Assembly (NCBI GenBank): GCA_019090615.1 | Contig: JAHRVQ010000049.1 | Span: forward strand, 122,109 to 186,108 | DNA length: 64,000 bases | DNA from: Pseudomonadales bacterium | GTDB taxonomy: Bacteria; Pseudomonadota; Gammaproteobacteria; Pseudomonadales; Azotimanducaceae | Direction of reading: 5' to 3' | In this document: one piece after another, positions 1 through 9,581 of the stretch | Layout: each line of letters opens with the position of its first letter | How positions within the stretch are numbered: position 1 is the stretch's first letter | The notes under the pieces: generated by a model | Database searches by the model: none | The model's input: only the letters and a program-made list of their open reading frames with translations | Told to the model about the DNA's origin: nothing | Program-made: the position numbers and the translations under genes

Positions 1-1
1 T

Positions 2-277
2 GATTTGAGAATGCCGGGTATGAATGGAACTGAGCTTCTGCAATTACTCGCGCATGATTATCCTTCCATGAGACGGGTAATCTTAACGGGGTATTCAGAA
101 ATTGAAGAAACGCTGGATGCGATAAACAGGGGGCGGGTACACCGATACCTAACCAAGCCCTTTGAATTAAACGCACTATTAGAAGCTGTCGAGGAAGAGC
201 TTCTAATTGCAACTAGAGAACGTTCCGAGATTACTCGATTACGTGCCGTAATTGATCAATTAAGTGATCCAGCTTAA
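2..277 (+). CDS. Response regulator receiver domain, C-terminal part (5' end outside window)
   Basis: The reading frame is already open at the first bases and ends at a TAA at 275-277, so only the C-terminal 91 codons are visible. The first codon in frame is GAT, followed by LRMPGMNG, which matches the sequence around the phosphoacceptor Asp of CheY-like receivers. The conserved Thr (VILTGYS) and Lys (LTKPF) of the active site follow at the expected spacing. The helix after the receiver (residues about 65-90) is short and charged, with no output domain, so the C-terminal end of this protein is the receiver itself. An N-terminal output or sensor domain upstream of the window cannot be excluded. 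Family is secure; the partner kinase is unknown. Confidence 0.85.
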   Translation, partial: DLRMPGMNGTELLQLLAHDYPSMRRVILTGYSEIEETLDAINRGRVHRYLTKPFELNALLEAVEEELLIATRERSEITRLRAVIDQLSDPA

Positions 278-423
278 TGAATTAAACAAGTATTTTATTC
301 GCCTTTTACTTGTTCTTATAATCCTATTCAAGCAAAAACAGAGTCAGGACTATTAATTTATTTTGTACAAAAAGCAAAGATAAAGTCACTGATCTGTGTT
401 TTCTAAATGCTATCGCGGTACTG
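278..423. other. Short intergenic stretch with uncertain start of next gene
   Basis: The frame of the downstream VanZ-like gene stays open back to a TAA at 319-321, but this upstream part contains no ATG, GTG or TTG in frame. ATT at 352 and CTG at 394 are the only near-cognate candidates that would keep a full first membrane helix. Confidence 0.5.
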
Positions 424-1398
424 TTGTGTGTACTTACAGTTGTATATTTTAACCTTGTAGATCATTACCGGCCAATTGGTCGAGAATTGCTACAGAATGC
501 TTCATTTGATGCTGGGCTGAGCGGTTGGTCTGCATCTGCCAACGTCTCGCGTAATCAATTACAGCGAATTGATTTGTCGAATGGGCATGTTGCTGACGGC
601 CACTCAATTTTTCAAGTTGTTCCAAGACCGGCAAGTGGACTGGTGCGCCTCACAGCGACCGCAAGAACCTCTGACGTAGCAGTAGGGCCTAAGGTTTGGC
701 AAGTGGCAAGAATTCAGGTGTTAGGTCGGGTTGATGGGGGCCCCTGGGAGTGGGATTTTGACGGCGCATTATTGAAGGCAGTGGGCACGATGATAATGCA
801 AGATGAATCTATGATAATCACCATTCCTGAGAAATATGATGCACTTCGCATAGAATGCGGACTTATAGGCGGCACGGGTACATTTGTTGTCGAGCAGGTG
901 TCATTGCTGGCTGTAGAGAAGCGACAAGGTGTGGTTTATATTGGAATGGTGTTAATTTGTCTCTGGGTATTGTTTGGGTTTGTATGTTTATACGCGTGTC
1001 TGGAGCGTAAAATGTATTCACTACTACTTATTCTATTCAATGTGGCGGTGTTGCTACTGCTGATCCCAGAGGTGCAAAAGCGGGAATTATTACAATATTT
1101 GGCCTGTCAGTTGCCTGTTATGAGTGTTTTTCCAATCGATCATGTGGTTTTGTTTTTTATCGTGACCTTAGTGATTCAGTGGCTTTATCTAAAGCCTGGT
1201 TCTCAATCCTTTCTAACGAGTATTATCACCCTGCTGGTGTTTTCTCTGGTGAGCGAATGTTTGCAATATTATACCTCTCATAGAGAACCATCTGGATTGG
1301 ATGCGAGCGCAAATATTTTCGCAATTCTTTTGGCTTCTTGCCTGTATTTTTGTTTGAACTGGCGAAAACATTCGCAGGCAAATCACCTTTCTGGTTAG
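424..1398 (+). CDS. VanZ-like membrane protein with extracytoplasmic CBM-like domain
   Basis: The protein has an N-terminal hydrophobic segment, then a roughly 150-residue soluble part beginning ELLQNASFDAGLSGW. That pattern is typical of carbohydrate-binding jelly-roll modules attached to EPS proteins. At least four C-terminal membrane segments follow (about residues 165-315). The last part carries the VanZ-like signature: Asp-His in one helix, a Ser-Glu-x-Leu-Gln pair, then an Arg and an Asp/Ala-Asn motif (LDASANIF). VanZ-like proteins are common in EPS loci, but their biochemical role is unclear. The TTG at 424 lies inside the first hydrophobic run and has no ribosome binding site, so the true start is probably upstream, at ATT 352 or CTG 394. 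A nested hairpin terminator overlaps the stop codon. Confidence 0.6.
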   Translation: MCVLTVVYFNLVDHYRPIGRELLQNASFDAGLSGWSASANVSRNQLQRIDLSNGHVADGHSIFQVVPRPASGLVRLTATARTSDVAVGPKVWQVARIQVLGRVDGGPWEWDFDGALLKAVGTMIMQDESMIITIPEKYDALRIECGLIGGTGTFVVEQVSLLAVEKRQGVVYIGMVLICLWVLFGFVCLYACLERKMYSLLLILFNVAVLLLLIPEVQKRELLQYLACQLPVMSVFPIDHVVLFFIVTLVIQWLYLKPGSQSFLTSIITLLVFSLVSECLQYYTSHREPSGLDASANIFAILLASCLYFCLNWRKHSQANHLSG

Positions 1399-1439
1399 CG
1401 ATCTAGTGCGCTAACTATGTTTTTTTAGGTGAAAGGTGA
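1383..1439 (+). terminator. Nested hairpin terminator after VanZ-like gene
   Basis: An inner 7-bp stem (1394-1400 with 1409-1415) includes the stop codon and is followed by a run of seven T ending at 1427. A second perfect 9-bp inverted repeat (1383-1391 with 1431-1439) encloses it. The inner stem plus T-run fits an intrinsic terminator on the plus strand. Confidence 0.7.
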
Positions 1440-1531
1440 GATCTTGTTTTTGTGTTAATTGATTGAAATGAAAACCCCAGCTTTCTAAACCACTCTGTCT
1501 TAATAATCGTATCCAGTTATGTCTTAGTCTT

Positions 1532-1573
1532 ATCGGGCCATGTGTATCGGGCCATGTGTATTGTGCCATGTGC
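1532..1573. repeat. 14-bp tandem repeat, three copies
   Basis: The unit ATCGGGCCATGTGT occurs twice exactly (1532-1545, 1546-1559), followed by a diverged third copy ATTGTGCCATGTGC (1560-1573). Confidence 0.85.
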
Positions 1574-1860
1574 TAGACTCAAGGTTCGGGCTGATTTTAT
1601 AAGATAATATAGAGGGTATTCTTTACGGGTTTTTGATCTGGGTAAGCTACAAGTATGACTATTTTTCGCAGTATTTTACCGCTAATGGAATGATTGCTAT
1701 ATCTTCAGCACTTATAGAAATCTTAATTTGAACATTATTTAGTAGGAAGGCAGGTCGGCTTGAGATTAAGAATAGAAACGTCGAAAAAATTGACACTTTT
1801 GCTTGAAAACTGCCAGTGCTTACGGTTGAATGTTCTGGCTCCTAATGTGCTCCAGTCACT

Positions 1861-1892
1861 ATAACAGGGTTTGACTATAACAGGGTTTGACT
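1861..1892. repeat. 16-bp tandem duplication before prsR
   Basis: ATAACAGGGTTTGACT is repeated exactly at 1861-1876 and 1877-1892. The second copy ends seven bases before the ATG at 1899 and contains the alternative TTG start at 1887, so the duplication may have changed the translation start region. Confidence 0.85.
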
Positions 1893-1898
1893 ATAAGA

Positions 1899-3311
1899 AT
1901 GGACCAAGGAAAAAGAACACTCCTTATTGTCGAGGATGATCCGGGATTGCAAAGTCAGCTTAAATGGCATTTTTGCGAGGATTATGAGGTTCATTGTGCG
2001 GGTGATTATGACGCAGCAATTGAGGCTTTGAGACTTTTTGAGCCTTCAGTGGTAATTCAGGATCTAGGCCTGCCGCCTCATGAAGAGGACGTCCTGGAGG
2101 GTTTTAGGACGATGCAGCAGATATTAAGATTATCGCGGCATACTAAAATTATTGTGGTCACCGGCACCCAGGGTACTGAACATGCACTAAGGGCGGTCTC
2201 TCTTGGTGCGTATGACTTTTATCCTAAACCGATTGATACCAAGGTGCTCGATTTAATTGTTGACCGTGCCTTTCAAATGCACGACCTTGAAAAACAAAAT
2301 AAGTCTCTGTTGCAACAGGAAACTTCGCCATTAACGGGTCTGGTGACCAGCAACCCGACAATGTTGAATATCTGCCATAAACTGGAAAAAATAGCGTCTA
2401 CAGATGTTACCTGTTTGCTTTTTGGCGAAAGCGGTACGGGAAAAGAACTATTTGCTCGAGCGATTCACGAATTAAGTGCGCGTAAAGGACAAGCTTTTGT
2501 GGCAATAAACTGTGCTGCGATCCCAGACTCTTTAATCGAAAGTGAGTTGTTTGGTTATGAAAAAGGTGCTTTTACAGGTGCTGATAAGCGCACTATTGGC
2601 AAAATTGAGTCTGCTCAGGGTGGTACTCTGTTTCTTGATGAATTAGGTGACATGCCTCTGGTAGCGCAGGCGAAGCTATTGCGCTTTATCCAGGAGCGTA
2701 TCATTGAGCGGGTTGGTGGCAGGGTTGAAATAACCGTTGATGTTCGTATTGTTTGTGCAACCAATAAGGATCTGAAAAAGTTGACTTCTCGAGAGGCTTT
2801 CAGAGAAGATTTGTATTTCAGAGTCTCGGACGTAGTGGTGAATATTCCTCCATTGCGAGACCGAGGCGAAGATAAATTACTCTTAAGTCGGCATTTTTTA
2901 AATAAAATAGCCAGCGAGTACAACCGAGATATTGTGAATTTTGATGAAACTGCGATTGCCTCAATTGACGCGTATAAATGGCCCGGGAATGTGCGTGAAC
3001 TTATTGCCAAGGTAAAAAATGCTGTGGTTATGGCAGATGGCCGTTTCATTAGTGCACTTGACCTGCAACTTGAAGATGTTGGTGAACTTGCGTTAAACCT
3101 TAAACATGTCAGAGAAGGGGCTGAGAGGACTGCGATTCAAAAAGCGCTGACTATTTCGAAAGGTAAAATCACCTCAGCTGCCAGGCTACTTGGTGTTACT
3201 CGGCCTACCTTATATGACTTGTTAAAGCGCTATAATATTAAAAATAATAACCAGGCGGATTTAAAGATTGTTGACAAACTGGTGGCTAATTCCGACCGAA
3301 AAGTCGATTGA
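1899..3311 (+). CDS. prsR: PEP-CTERM-box response regulator, sigma-54 activator PrsR
   Basis: About 470 residues in the classic NtrC layout. The receiver domain is at residues 5-130 (EDDPG acidic pocket, QDLGLPP phosphoacceptor region, VVTGTQG, PKPID). The AAA+ sigma-54 interaction domain is at about 145-380, with Walker A GESGTGKE, the RpoN-contacting GAFTGA loop, Walker B LFLDELGD and the arginine-finger region. A Fis-type helix-turn-helix (ITSAARLLGVTRPTLYDLL) ends the protein. The receiver variant DLGLPP and the company of PrsK, PrsT and XrtA mark it as the PEP-CTERM regulator family. It should activate RpoN-dependent promoters once phosphorylated by PrsK, encoded about 50 kb away. ATG 1899 is preferred over TTG 1887. 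Its 3' end overlaps the convergent wecG-like gene by 26 bp. Confidence 0.93.
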   Translation: MDQGKRTLLIVEDDPGLQSQLKWHFCEDYEVHCAGDYDAAIEALRLFEPSVVIQDLGLPPHEEDVLEGFRTMQQILRLSRHTKIIVVTGTQGTEHALRAVSLGAYDFYPKPIDTKVLDLIVDRAFQMHDLEKQNKSLLQQETSPLTGLVTSNPTMLNICHKLEKIASTDVTCLLFGESGTGKELFARAIHELSARKGQAFVAINCAAIPDSLIESELFGYEKGAFTGADKRTIGKIESAQGGTLFLDELGDMPLVAQAKLLRFIQERIIERVGGRVEITVDVRIVCATNKDLKKLTSREAFREDLYFRVSDVVVNIPPLRDRGEDKLLLSRHFLNKIASEYNRDIVNFDETAIASIDAYKWPGNVRELIAKVKNAVVMADGRFISALDLQLEDVGELALNLKHVREGAERTAIQKALTISKGKITSAARLLGVTRPTLYDLLKRYNIKNNNQADLKIVDKLVANSDRKVD

Positions 3312-4044
3312 GCAACTCCTTTGATAGCAACCAGCAAAACTTAAGGTTAGTCGTAGTATAGCGTTTCCATAATCTACCTGGTTCTTGTTTTACACGATAT
3401 AGCCATTCCAGACCTAAATTTTGCCAGGCAAGTGGTGCACGTTGCACCTTGCCAGCATAGACATCAAATGAGCCGCCAACGCCATGCACAATAGGTATGT
3501 TTAGGCTATCTCCCCATTCGCCCATGAAATTTTCTTTTTTCGGGCTGGTCATAGCAACCAGTAGAAAATGGGGTTTTGAATCTCTGATGTCGCGGGCCAC
3601 ATCTTCTGCTTCCGCGTCGGTAAAATATCCGTTCCGCCGTCCAGAGATTTTCAGACCAGGGTAGTCTGCCTGTAAATTCTGTATAACCTGCAGAGAAACC
3701 TCCTCGCTTGCTCCCAGACAATATACGCCGTAATTATTATGCTGCGCCATTTCAAAGAAGCGAAACATTAAATCGATGCCTGCAATTCGTTGCGGGAGTT
3801 TGGGGCCTATAAGGCGGCTGGCCCAGACCACAGACATGCCATCCGCTAATACCAGATCGGAGCTAACTACGTCTTCATATAACTTTTGGTCTGATTGCAT
3901 TGCAACTAGTTTAGACGCGTTAACTACGCCAATTCTCAGGCGTTGAGTATTATCTATGGTGTTTTTTACGATTTCTAGAACTTGTGATTCGGTTAGGATA
4001 TGGATAGGCGTATTTAATAACCGGGTACTATTGACAGTTTGCAA
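3286..4044 (-). CDS. WecG/TagA/CpsF family glycosyltransferase
   Basis: A 252-residue protein of the WecG/TagA (GT26) family, which transfers N-acetylmannosamine or ManNAc-uronate onto a polyprenyl-linked acceptor at the inner membrane. Recognisable blocks are VVNASKLVAM near residue 40, the Asp-containing LVLADGMSVVWASRL, PQRIAGIDLM, YCLGASEE and the LVAMTSPKKENF/VGGSFDVYAG segment. Length is normal for the family. The ManNAcA precursor enzymes WecB and WecC are both encoded in this window, which supports ManNAcA as the sugar moved (inference). The gene is 240 bp downstream of the hypothetical gene ending the rhamnose operon, and its 3' end overlaps prsR tail to tail. Whether it acts in EPS or another surface glycan is not shown. 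Confidence 0.88.
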   Translation of the reverse strand: MQTVNSTRLLNTPIHILTESQVLEIVKNTIDNTQRLRIGVVNASKLVAMQSDQKLYEDVVSSDLVLADGMSVVWASRLIGPKLPQRIAGIDLMFRFFEMAQHNNYGVYCLGASEEVSLQVIQNLQADYPGLKISGRRNGYFTDAEAEDVARDIRDSKPHFLLVAMTSPKKENFMGEWGDSLNIPIVHGVGGSFDVYAGKVQRAPLAWQNLGLEWLYRVKQEPGRLWKRYTTTNLKFCWLLSKELLNRLFGRN

Positions 4045-4283
4045 TTTAATTCTCAGTTCGTTTATATAAACCCTGTCTCAGGCATATTGAGCGCCGGTAG
4101 GGCCCTGGTTATTACCAGATTAGGGTGCATATCTATTGTTAGGGTTAAAGATTTTATGCAGTAAAATTGGCGTATAGCAGGGAAGTAAATGCCCTGTCAC
4201 AGGTTGCCAGTCAAACTATGAGGATACAGTATAGCGTGAGATTAATAGTTTTAAATATACCTGTCGAGGTGGGTTATTGACTG

Positions 4284-5546
4284 TTACTGGTACAAAGGAC
4301 ATTGATCGATTCTAGTTTCAATTTTTCTGAGCAGCTTGTTGTATTCCTGGCCATTAACACCGCCAAAGTTCTCCTCAAAGTTTTGATGGGTTAGTAATTC
4401 AGGCAGGTCAAGAAAATTTGGCATAAAACTAGCTTCACTAAAGTCGGTGGTCATAAACGTCTGTAGCTGTAGTGCCGATGTTGTGTCGGAGATTGCAAAT
4501 TCTGCCAGCCTTACGCCGGCACGGTCTGCGCCCAGGTCGGTAAAACTAAATCCGCTTCCGCCCATTGCATCATCAAGTTCCTTGAATAACCCTATTTTAT
4601 CTGCAAGGCCTTCACCAACTAGTAATGTTAATGCTGCAGAGGTGAGGAAATGCTGAGCAAAGTCATATCTGTTAGATAACGTGAGGCGTTTTTTGGTGCT
4701 TGTTTTATCGGGTAGCTCAACGCCTAACATCCGCGCTACATCGATGCCACTAAAATAAAAGGATAGAGCCAGGAGGGCAGCGCGGTTTTCTTCAACTGGA
4801 TCGCCACCTCTTAATTGAGCGAGATAGAATAAAGGTCCGAGAAATTCCTTTAATGAGACTTTATTGGCGAGGCTCGGGTCGTTAGCAATCTGATTAATTT
4901 GTTTTGCATAGGCCAGGAGTCTGATTTTTAAATCTTCATCTACGAAAAATGCCTGGCCTTTTGATTTTATGCGGCCCAGGAGTTCTGGCTGCCACTGGAA
5001 ACGCACCAGCATTCTGTCTTCAAGTAATTGCAATCCATTTAATGATGTTATTGACGCGCTATATTCTGGTATTTCGAGCAGGGCTTGATGAGAAGATTGT
5101 TTGACAAATTCCGCGATCCAGCCTGGGATAGTAAGGTGACCGAGTGTTAATGAGTCGATGCTCAATATACTGGAGGATTGATTGAGTAGCAGGGTAAAAT
5201 TCAGATAAGGCCCGATCGGATTTTCGGGTAAACGAATAGTTAATTGAATGTAGGCACGACCTGGATGAATTTCAATCGCTATGGCTGCATCGTCATCCAA
5301 TTGGGCCAGAATATAACTAACGATTAGCACCAATTCTTGTTCGTCTATCCATTTTGTAGCGAACTCTCCCGGTTGAAGTCTGCGCGGGTCATTCCGGCGC
5401 AGCAGCGCTTTGGCCTGTTCGGTTTTATTTGCATCGTAGCGAACGCTGCCTCTAACCAGAGATTCCTGTTGCACCAACATAAATGGCAAGGCGAAAATAG
5501 CTAACAGAAGGCCGATGAGACCAAGAGTAAATATTTTTTTTAGCAT
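4284..5546 (-). CDS. Conserved-type hypothetical protein, N-terminal membrane anchor
   Basis: A 420-residue protein with a clear N-terminal signal or anchor helix (residues 5-25, Leu/Ile/Phe-rich after MLKK) and no further obvious membrane segments, so most of it should be periplasmic. I do not recognise a named domain. Notable stretches are a mid-region rich in beta-type hydrophobic alternation (residues 85-130) and a C-terminal helical part with TSAALTLLVGEG and FTDLGADRAGVRLAE. The Asp-x-x-Ala-Asp-Arg-Ala-Gly pattern there recalls envelope proteins of unknown function. It follows rmlC on the same strand and is probably the last gene, or last but one, of the rhamnose operon, suggesting a role in polysaccharide export or assembly. 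That role is inference from position only. Confidence 0.75.
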   Translation of the reverse strand: MLKKIFTLGLIGLLLAIFALPFMLVQQESLVRGSVRYDANKTEQAKALLRRNDPRRLQPGEFATKWIDEQELVLIVSYILAQLDDDAAIAIEIHPGRAYIQLTIRLPENPIGPYLNFTLLLNQSSSILSIDSLTLGHLTIPGWIAEFVKQSSHQALLEIPEYSASITSLNGLQLLEDRMLVRFQWQPELLGRIKSKGQAFFVDEDLKIRLLAYAKQINQIANDPSLANKVSLKEFLGPLFYLAQLRGGDPVEENRAALLALSFYFSGIDVARMLGVELPDKTSTKKRLTLSNRYDFAQHFLTSAALTLLVGEGLADKIGLFKELDDAMGGSGFSFTDLGADRAGVRLAEFAISDTTSALQLQTFMTTDFSEASFMPNFLDLPELLTHQNFEENFGGVNGQEYNKLLRKIETRIDQCPLYQ

Positions 5547-5706
5547 AAATGCCGCATATTTGCGGGTTCCTTACTGGATTGCTATTGGTAAGGATAGCCC
5601 AGAGATCGGTGAATAGTTTCGTGGGTCCAAAAGTATAGTGTTCATAAATTGCAACGGTTTCACCCCGTGGTTTTTATCTACTGGATTAGTTATTGGTGCC
5701 TGGATT

Positions 5707-6231
5707 TTATAAACGAGGCAACTCTGCATCTTTACTCGACAGCATAGGTTTGCCTGATACCGGCCAGTCGATGTTAATTGTTGGATCGTTCCATAATATT
5801 CCGATTTCATCCTGAGGGTCATAATACTGTGTACATTTATAGTGAAACTCGGCGGTTTTTGATAATACAAGAAAACCGTGTGCATAGCCTGGGGGAATAT
5901 AAAATTGAAGGTGATTCTGGCCGGATAAAGTTATGCCGACCCATTGGCTAAAAGTGGCAGATTCAGGGTTGATATCAACAGCAACATCAAATACTTCGCC
6001 AGCGGTGACACGCACGAGTTTGCCCTGAGGTTTATTTTGCTGTAAATGCAGGCCTCTAAGTACACCTTGTTGTGAACTGGATTGATTGTCCTGGACGAAT
6101 TTATCTTTAATGCCGGCTTCTTCCTGGTAGCGAGCATCATTATAAGTCTCAAGGAAAAACCCTCGTTCATCGGAGAAAACTCGGGGAGTAATGATAACTA
6201 CACCGGGCAGTTTGGTTTTCTCAACTTTCAT
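5707..6231 (-). CDS. rmlC: dTDP-4-dehydrorhamnose 3,5-epimerase
   Basis: A 174-residue cupin enzyme that epimerises dTDP-4-keto-6-deoxyglucose at C3 and C5, the third step of dTDP-L-rhamnose synthesis. The hallmark motifs are present: [11 protein letters not shown] near residue 22, RGLHLQQ with the catalytic His, the Asp of DVAVDI, and [14 protein letters not shown] with the active-site Tyr region. Length is normal for RmlC. The start codon overlaps the rmlA stop by 4 bp (ATGA), showing tight translational coupling inside the rml operon. Confidence 0.96.
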   Translation of the reverse strand: MKVEKTKLPGVVIITPRVFSDERGFFLETYNDARYQEEAGIKDKFVQDNQSSSQQGVLRGLHLQQNKPQGKLVRVTAGEVFDVAVDINPESATFSQWVGITLSGQNHLQFYIPPGYAHGFLVLSKTAEFHYKCTQYYDPQDEIGILWNDPTINIDWPVSGKPMLSSKDAELPRL

Positions 6232-7109
6232 AGACTTTTGTCCTTTGAATCAAGTAGATCGATGAGATATTCTCCGTAGCCACTTTTGCAGAGGGGCATT
6301 GCGATAGCACGGAGTTGTTCGTCAGTAATCCATTGTTGGCGCCATGCTATTTCTTCGGGACAGGATATTTTTAAACTTTGTCTATGTTCCAGAGTTTGAA
6401 CGAATTGCCCTGCTTCTAATAATGAATCATGAGTGCCGGTATCTAGCCAGGCCATGCCGCGACTTAATAACTCTACATTGAGCGTTCCAGCTTCAAGGTA
6501 AAGTCGGTTTAAGTCGGTAATTTCAAGTTCACCACGTGTAGAAGGGTGGATCAATTTAGCTTTGTCGGTGACGGATTGGTCGTAAAAGTAGAGCCCAGTA
6601 ACGGCGTAGCGAGATTTTGGGTTTAGCGGCTTTTCTTCGATGCTAAGTGCCTTTTGGTTTTGATCAAATTCAACTACACCAAATCTTTCAGGGTCTTTAA
6701 CTGGATAGGCAAATATAGTTGCTCCGCCCTTCTGTAAAACAGCTTGCTGTAAAATTGAGGTGAAGTTTTGGCCAAAGAAAATATTGTCACCGAGGATCAG
6801 TGCGCAGGCTTCGTTGGCGATAAATTTTTCGCCAATAATGAAAGCATGTGCGAGGCCAAGGGGCTGTTCCTGGACAAGATAGGTAAGCTTTATTCCCCAG
6901 GATTCGCCGTTGCCGAGTAACAACTGGAAGCGATCAATATCAAGTGGCGTTGAGATTATTAATATGTCGTTAATGCCGGCTAACAATAGTGTAGAGAGTG
7001 GGTAGTAGATCATGGGTTTGTCGTAAACCGGCAACAGTTGCTTGGAGATGCTAAGGGTTGCAGGATAAAGTCTTGTGCCAGATCCGCCAGCGAGGATGAT
7101 ACCTTTCAT
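6228..7109 (-). CDS. rmlA: Glucose-1-phosphate thymidylyltransferase
   Basis: A 293-residue nucleotidyltransferase making dTDP-glucose from dTTP and glucose-1-phosphate. It starts [16 protein letters not shown], the nucleotide-binding signature, followed by [43 protein letters not shown] and [13 protein letters not shown] are all diagnostic of RmlA. It overlaps rmlB upstream and rmlC downstream by 4 bp each, as expected for one polycistronic message. Confidence 0.97.
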   Translation of the reverse strand: MKGIILAGGSGTRLYPATLSISKQLLPVYDKPMIYYPLSTLLLAGINDILIISTPLDIDRFQLLLGNGESWGIKLTYLVQEQPLGLAHAFIIGEKFIANEACALILGDNIFFGQNFTSILQQAVLQKGGATIFAYPVKDPERFGVVEFDQNQKALSIEEKPLNPKSRYAVTGLYFYDQSVTDKAKLIHPSTRGELEITDLNRLYLEAGTLNVELLSRGMAWLDTGTHDSLLEAGQFVQTLEHRQSLKISCPEEIAWRQQWITDEQLRAIAMPLCKSGYGEYLIDLLDSKDKSL

Positions 7110-8170
7110 TTCAAAAGCCCCAGCCGTTGTTGTTGATAGTGCGTTGTTTGAATCGCTTGATACCAGGTTTTATTATCAATATACCAGTCGACGGTTTTTT
7201 CTATGCCGGTTGCAAAGGTTTCTTTGGGCGTCCAGCACAGTTCAGATGAAATTTTTGTTGCATCAATCGCATACCTTGTATCATGTCCCGGCCTGTCTGG
7301 GACGAATTTGATGAGTTCCTCAAAATGTTGCAAATTAGCAGGTTTGGTTATTGCTGTTTTGTTGTCCAGGATACGGCATATAGATTTAACAACGTCAATG
7401 TTCTTAAGTTCGTTGTGCCCACCAATGTTATAGGTTTGACCTGGAATGCCCTTATTCGCTACGGTAATTAATGCGCGGGCATGGTCTTCCACGTATAACC
7501 AGTCTCTTATTTGTTCGCCGTCACCATAAACTGGCAGTGGTTTACCTGCTATGGCATTTAGGATAATAAGTGGAATCAATTTTTCAGGAAAATGGAACGG
7601 GCCATAATTGTTTGAGCAGTTAGTGACCAGGGTCGGTAGACCAAAAGTGGTATGCCACGCCCTGACCAGGTGGTCAGAAGAAGCCTTGCTTGCAGAATAG
7701 GGTGAATTTGGGTTATAGGCCGTAGTTTCTGAAAATAACCCTTCTGCGCCGAGACTGCCAAATACCTCGTCTGTGGAAATATGTTGAAAGCGAAAGATTG
7801 CTTTGCTCTCATCGCTCAATGTTGTGTAGTATTTTAGCGCACTATCTAGCAGGTTAAATGTGCCAACCACATTGGTTTGTATGAACTCGCCTGGATCCTC
7901 TATGGACCTGTCTACATGCGATTCTGCGGCAAGGTGCATAATGATATTAGGCTTGAAGGCGTGAATTAGCTGGTCAATACCTTGACGATCACATATATCA
8001 GTTTTTGAAAAAGCGTAACGTGAATGGTTTTCAATGCTTGCCAAATTAGCCAAACAACCCGCGTAGGTGAGGCAATCGACGTTGAGGACTTCATGCTGAG
8101 TATAGGTGATTAGTTCACGTATGACTGCGGAGCCAATAAAGCCCGCTCCACCGGTAACGAGAATGCGCAT
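7106..8170 (-). CDS. rmlB: dTDP-glucose 4,6-dehydratase
   Basis: A 354-residue extended short-chain dehydrogenase converting dTDP-glucose to dTDP-4-keto-6-deoxyglucose. The NAD-binding GGAGFIGS motif is at residues 7-14, [11 protein letters not shown] is the RmlB signature, STDEVFGSL carries the catalytic Asp-Glu pair, and the Tyr-x3-Lys dyad lies in [21 protein letters not shown] near the end is also typical. One base separates it from the rmlD stop, and it overlaps rmlA by 4 bp. Confidence 0.97.
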   Translation of the reverse strand: MRILVTGGAGFIGSAVIRELITYTQHEVLNVDCLTYAGCLANLASIENHSRYAFSKTDICDRQGIDQLIHAFKPNIIMHLAAESHVDRSIEDPGEFIQTNVVGTFNLLDSALKYYTTLSDESKAIFRFQHISTDEVFGSLGAEGLFSETTAYNPNSPYSASKASSDHLVRAWHTTFGLPTLVTNCSNNYGPFHFPEKLIPLIILNAIAGKPLPVYGDGEQIRDWLYVEDHARALITVANKGIPGQTYNIGGHNELKNIDVVKSICRILDNKTAITKPANLQHFEELIKFVPDRPGHDTRYAIDATKISSELCWTPKETFATGIEKTVDWYIDNKTWYQAIQTTHYQQQRLGLLK

Positions 8171-8171
8171 G

Positions 8172-9065
8172 TTAATCTCTTTTTATTGCCAGTTGACTCA
8201 ACATTTCTGCTAGACCGGTTTGCCAGGGCATGATGTCGATATCTGGGAAGGCCTGGTTGAATTTTGTACAATTAAGGGCCGAGTACATTGGGCGTTTGGC
8301 CACAACGGGATATTCTTCAGTGGTAATAGGTTGAACAACAGGTGTCCGGTCAATTAAATTATTATCCGCTGCAAGGGTCATTATTGCTGAAGCAAACGCG
8401 TGCCAGGTTGTTATGCCTGAATCACAAAAGTTATAGGTTCCCCAGGGTAATGTACCTGTTCGCTGATATTGCTGTGCTAATTTTAACAATGCCGTTGCGA
8501 GATGGCCGGCATAGGTTGGATTGCCAAATTGATCAGCAATCACTTTAAGTGGCGTATCTTTTGTACTGAGTTTGAGCATCGTTTTGACGAAATTTTTCCC
8601 TGTGATACTGAAAACCCAGCTTGTGCGCAGAATGAGGTATTGTGAGGCGGTTGTAGTAATAAAATTTTCACCTTGAAGCTTGGTGTGGCCGTAGGTATTG
8701 ACAGGGTTGGGTTGCGCAGTTTCATCATAGGTGGTTGTGCTTTGACCGTTAAAAACATAATCGGTAGAAATATGAAACAGCGGAAGGTTGTGTTCTTTAG
8801 CTACTATCGCCAGGTGATGTGCGCCTAACGCATTGGTATCGTAGGCTAACTGTTGATTTGATTCTGCCTGGTCAACGTCAGTATAGGCGGCTGCATTAAC
8901 AATCAGGTTAATGTTTTCTTTTCTTAGCAATGCTCTAATTGCAGTTAGATTGGTTATGTCAAGGGTTTGGTGGTCAACTGCCAGAAGCGCTAAGTCATAA
9001 TCAAATACCTGGTTCCTGATTGCCAGGCCAAGTTGGCCATTGCTGCCAGTTAGCAGGATTTTCAT
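8172..9065 (-). CDS. rmlD: dTDP-4-dehydrorhamnose reductase
   Basis: Final enzyme of dTDP-L-rhamnose synthesis, an NADPH-dependent reductase. From the ATG at 9065 it begins [13 protein letters not shown], the exact expected N-terminus, giving about 297 residues. [20 protein letters not shown] and the Tyr-x3-Lys of YGHTKLQGE are RmlD hallmarks. The frame is open further upstream (ATG at 9086, and an open frame to 9203), but those extra residues have no family match. No strong ribosome binding site distinguishes 9065 from 9086. First gene of the rmlDBAC operon, so its promoter should lie in 9087-9500. Confidence 0.94.
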   Translation of the reverse strand: MKILLTGSNGQLGLAIRNQVFDYDLALLAVDHQTLDITNLTAIRALLRKENINLIVNAAAYTDVDQAESNQQLAYDTNALGAHHLAIVAKEHNLPLFHISTDYVFNGQSTTTYDETAQPNPVNTYGHTKLQGENFITTTASQYLILRTSWVFSITGKNFVKTMLKLSTKDTPLKVIADQFGNPTYAGHLATALLKLAQQYQRTGTLPWGTYNFCDSGITTWHAFASAIMTLAADNNLIDRTPVVQPITTEEYPVVAKRPMYSALNCTKFNQAFPDIDIMPWQTGLAEMLSQLAIKRD

Positions 9066-9086
9066 TGGTTTTTGAGTATGGGTCAT

Positions 9087-9575
9087 AACGGTTACAACAA
9101 TTTTATCGGAGTGGATATTGGTCCCAGATTGCTGAGTATAGAGCAATCCGGTTGTTTGTGCTGTACATCTAAGCCTGGAGCAGAAATTGTGTTGGATAAC
9201 CAAAAGTAATTGTAGTCGTATAATCTGAGTATAACGGCCTTGCGGTTTATTTTGCGAAGTAGTGGGGGTGGCGCTAGCTTGAAAAGCTCAAAGGTAAAGA
9301 TTTTCCCGCTATATTGGGCTATAGTTTTATACGAATAAAAGAATAACGGCAAGCCATATTTGGTCAATGATTGATTCTCGAGTTGCCGAAAGCAGCCCAT
9401 CAATGTTTCATCTATCTGTTCTGTATTATCTACCTATGAGTGCGGGATAAGAAAGGCTCGCCGAGATTGATGGGTAAGACGATAATCTGTTTTCTAGCAG
9501 TGTACGTTATTTTCATATCGCTTGACTGTCTGAGGTTTGTTCTTATTGTGGCTGGCTTTTGTGATCTAAAAAGGT
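9087..9575. other. Divergent intergenic region between rml operon and O-ligase-like gene
   Basis: Nearly 500 bases between two divergent units. It probably holds promoters for both, but I find no clear -35/-10 pair or sigma-54 site. Small open frames here are not convincing: they lack ribosome binding sites and family resemblance. Confidence 0.4.
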
Positions 9576-9581
9576 TTGAGG

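Larger units (their letters stand above)
1440..1898. other. Intergenic region upstream of prsR with two short tandem repeats
   Basis: About 460 bases without a gene. It holds a 14-bp tandem repeat (three copies, 1532-1573) and a 16-bp tandem duplication (1861-1892) just before the start of prsR. A TTGACA box lies near 1789, but I see no good -10 partner at 16-18 bp. The prsR promoter is presumably here but is not resolved. Confidence 0.5.

Noticed and set aside
1789..1815. Sigma-70 promoter with TTGACA upstream of prsR
   Set aside because: No acceptable -10 hexamer at 16-18 bp spacing.
5571..5885. 104-codon minus-strand open frame overlapping rmlC
   Set aside because: It lies mostly inside rmlC in another frame and encodes no recognisable protein.
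9092..9403. 103-codon minus-strand open frame upstream of rmlD
   Set aside because: Odd composition, no ribosome binding site and overlap with the rmlD 5' extension; treated as intergenic.
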